Assembly: GCA_035048485.1 (NCBI GenBank)
Contig: CM068589.1
Coordinates: forward strand, 6,876,224-6,940,223
Direction: 5' to 3'
Length of the DNA: 64,000 nt
DNA from: Pteria penguin
Taxonomy: Eukaryota; Mollusca; Bivalvia; Pterioida; Pteriidae
Part shown: in pieces, positions 63,401 to 64,000 of the stretch
Layout of the letters: every line of letters starts with the position of its first letter
Position numbering within the stretch: the first letter of the stretch is position 1
Notes under the pieces: generated by a model
Seen by the model: only the letters and a program-made list of their open reading frames with translations
Databases searched by the model: none
Told to the model about the DNA's origin: nothing
Program-made: the position numbers and the translations under genes

Positions 63401-64000
63401 TAACAAACTGTATGTTTGTGAAGCATGCGTTACAAACTGTATGTCTGTGAAGCATGAGTAACAAACTATATGTCTGTGAAGCATGAATAACAAACTGTAC
63501 GCCTGTGAAGCGTGAGTAACAAACTGTATGTCTGTGAAGCATGCGTTACAAACTGTATGTCTGTGAAGCATGAGTAACAAACTGTATGTCTGTAAAGCAT
63601 GAGTAACAAACTGTACGCCTGTGAAGTATGAGTAACAAACTGTATGTTATTGAAGCATGAGTAACAAACTGTATGTCTGTGAAGCATGAGTAACAAACTG
63701 TATGTTTGTGAGGCATGAGTAACAAACTGTACGCCTGTGAAGCGTGAGTAACAAACTGTATGCCTGTGAAGCATGCGTTACAAACTGTATGCGCGTCAAA
63801 CTGTATATAAACTCATGTATACCTGTAAAGCTTGGAAGTTCACCGAAGGCGTTCTGAGGTTTGGCCAACCATTGCTTGAAGTGCTCCTTGTTGGTTGTAT
63901 TTCCATCAAACTTGGCATTAGAGAGAACATAGTTATTACGAGGCTCTCCCCTGACATACTCCTTTGTAAAAGGCTTTTGAAAAAAATCGCTCTTATAGGA
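60435..64000 (-). CDS. SAXO/FAM154-like axonemal microtubule protein (3' part)
   Basis: Five minus-strand exons join in frame: 64000-63823 (continues beyond the window), 62495-62373, 62061-61830, 61393-61255 and 60878-60435, encoding the last 371 residues to TAA. The protein is basic, without signal peptide or membrane segment, and is built of spaced motifs such as KFDGNTTNKEHFKQW, LRFNNKTSF, KFDDRTSFKEFF and KFEGTSTTKTTF. These resemble the Mn repeats of SAXO proteins, which bind inside ciliary and flagellar doublet microtubules. The C terminus is helical and charged (LIQQELRRQRQLLEK). The N-terminal Cys-rich motif that would confirm SAXO1/2 lies outside. Introns are GT-AG. An AATAAA overlaps the stop codon. 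Family assignment is from memory of motif style, so moderate. Confidence 0.78.
62336..62362. repeat. (GAAA)n microsatellite
   Basis: Short tetranucleotide run in the SAXO-like gene, just downstream on the minus strand of the 62373-62495 exon donor. Confidence 0.9.
62500..63060. other. Left part of the SAXO-like intron
   Basis: Three ~24-bp repeats (GATATCAAGATGTCATTACC) lie at about 62505-62572 near the acceptor of the 62495 exon. The rest is AT-rich without recognised features. Confidence 0.55.
63060..63810. repeat. 29-bp minisatellite related to the flanking splice donor (~25 copies)
   Basis: On the minus strand the unit contains GCTTCACAGRCATACAGTTT. The adjacent exon end and donor read GCTTTACAG|GTATACA, matching 14 of 16 positions of GCTTCACAGGCATACA. 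The array starts within about 40 bp of the donor. All three frames remain open through many copies, giving artificial frames up to 186 codons. Confidence 0.92.

Noticed and set aside
63020..63774. Overlapping minus-strand frames of 79-186 codons
   Set aside because: They arise from the 29-bp array. All three frames are open and interchange the same peptides, typical of a stop-poor minisatellite.

Overview
The window is eukaryotic, metazoan DNA, most likely from a mollusc (bivalve-like). The evidence is GT-AG introns with long intron sequences, very dense minisatellites, tRNA-derived SINEs with target-site duplications, intron-containing tRNA-Tyr genes, and modular secreted proteins built from sushi, discoidin, C-type lectin and chitin-binding exons. 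Species assignment is inference. There is no bacterial operon, CRISPR array or phage.

Layout: (1) 2327-7010, plus strand: the 3' end of a C-type lectin / Gly-Ser linker / chitin-binding (CBM14) gene. (2) 10042-13037, plus strand: a complete five-exon gene for a 171-residue secreted sushi-CBM14 protein. (3) 18217-58404, plus strand: a 17-exon gene for a 632-residue secreted protein, with signal peptide, four sushi domains, an F5/8 type C (discoidin) domain, a Thr/Ser linker, a fifth sushi domain and a CBM14 domain. All exon phases close exactly. (4) 60435-64000, minus strand, convergent with gene 3: the 3' five exons of a gene resembling SAXO/FAM154 (axonemal microtubule stabiliser). Between and inside these genes lie four intron-containing tRNA-Tyr(GTA) genes and one tRNA-Tyr remnant without an anticodon, all on the minus strand. 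Three of the intact ones sit antisense inside intron 1 of gene 3.

The three plus-strand genes form a family neighbourhood. Each ends in one phase-1 exon encoding an 8-cysteine variant of the CBM14 fold, and genes 2 and 3 share a 6-cysteine (selectin-like) sushi domain split at the same internal phase-2 intron. They look like a locally expanded set of secreted chitin-binding proteins whose N-terminal halves were diversified by exon shuffling. A role in shell/cuticle matrix or immunity is inference.

Most remaining sequence is repeats: about 30 tandem arrays, three copies of a palindromic TA-flanked MITE (one split by a SINE), two tRNA-like SINE families, a 5S-rRNA-like dispersed element, and a non-LTR retrotransposon remnant. 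The most unusual pattern is that several arrays have an exon-intron junction inside their repeat unit. The clearest starts at the donor of exon 8 of gene 3, where 14 splice donors are spaced exactly 44 bp apart. Related cases occur at exons 12 and 14 of the same gene and at a donor in the unrelated SAXO-like gene, and exon 2 has a partial copy carrying its acceptor. This suggests recurrent birth of minisatellites from splice junctions.
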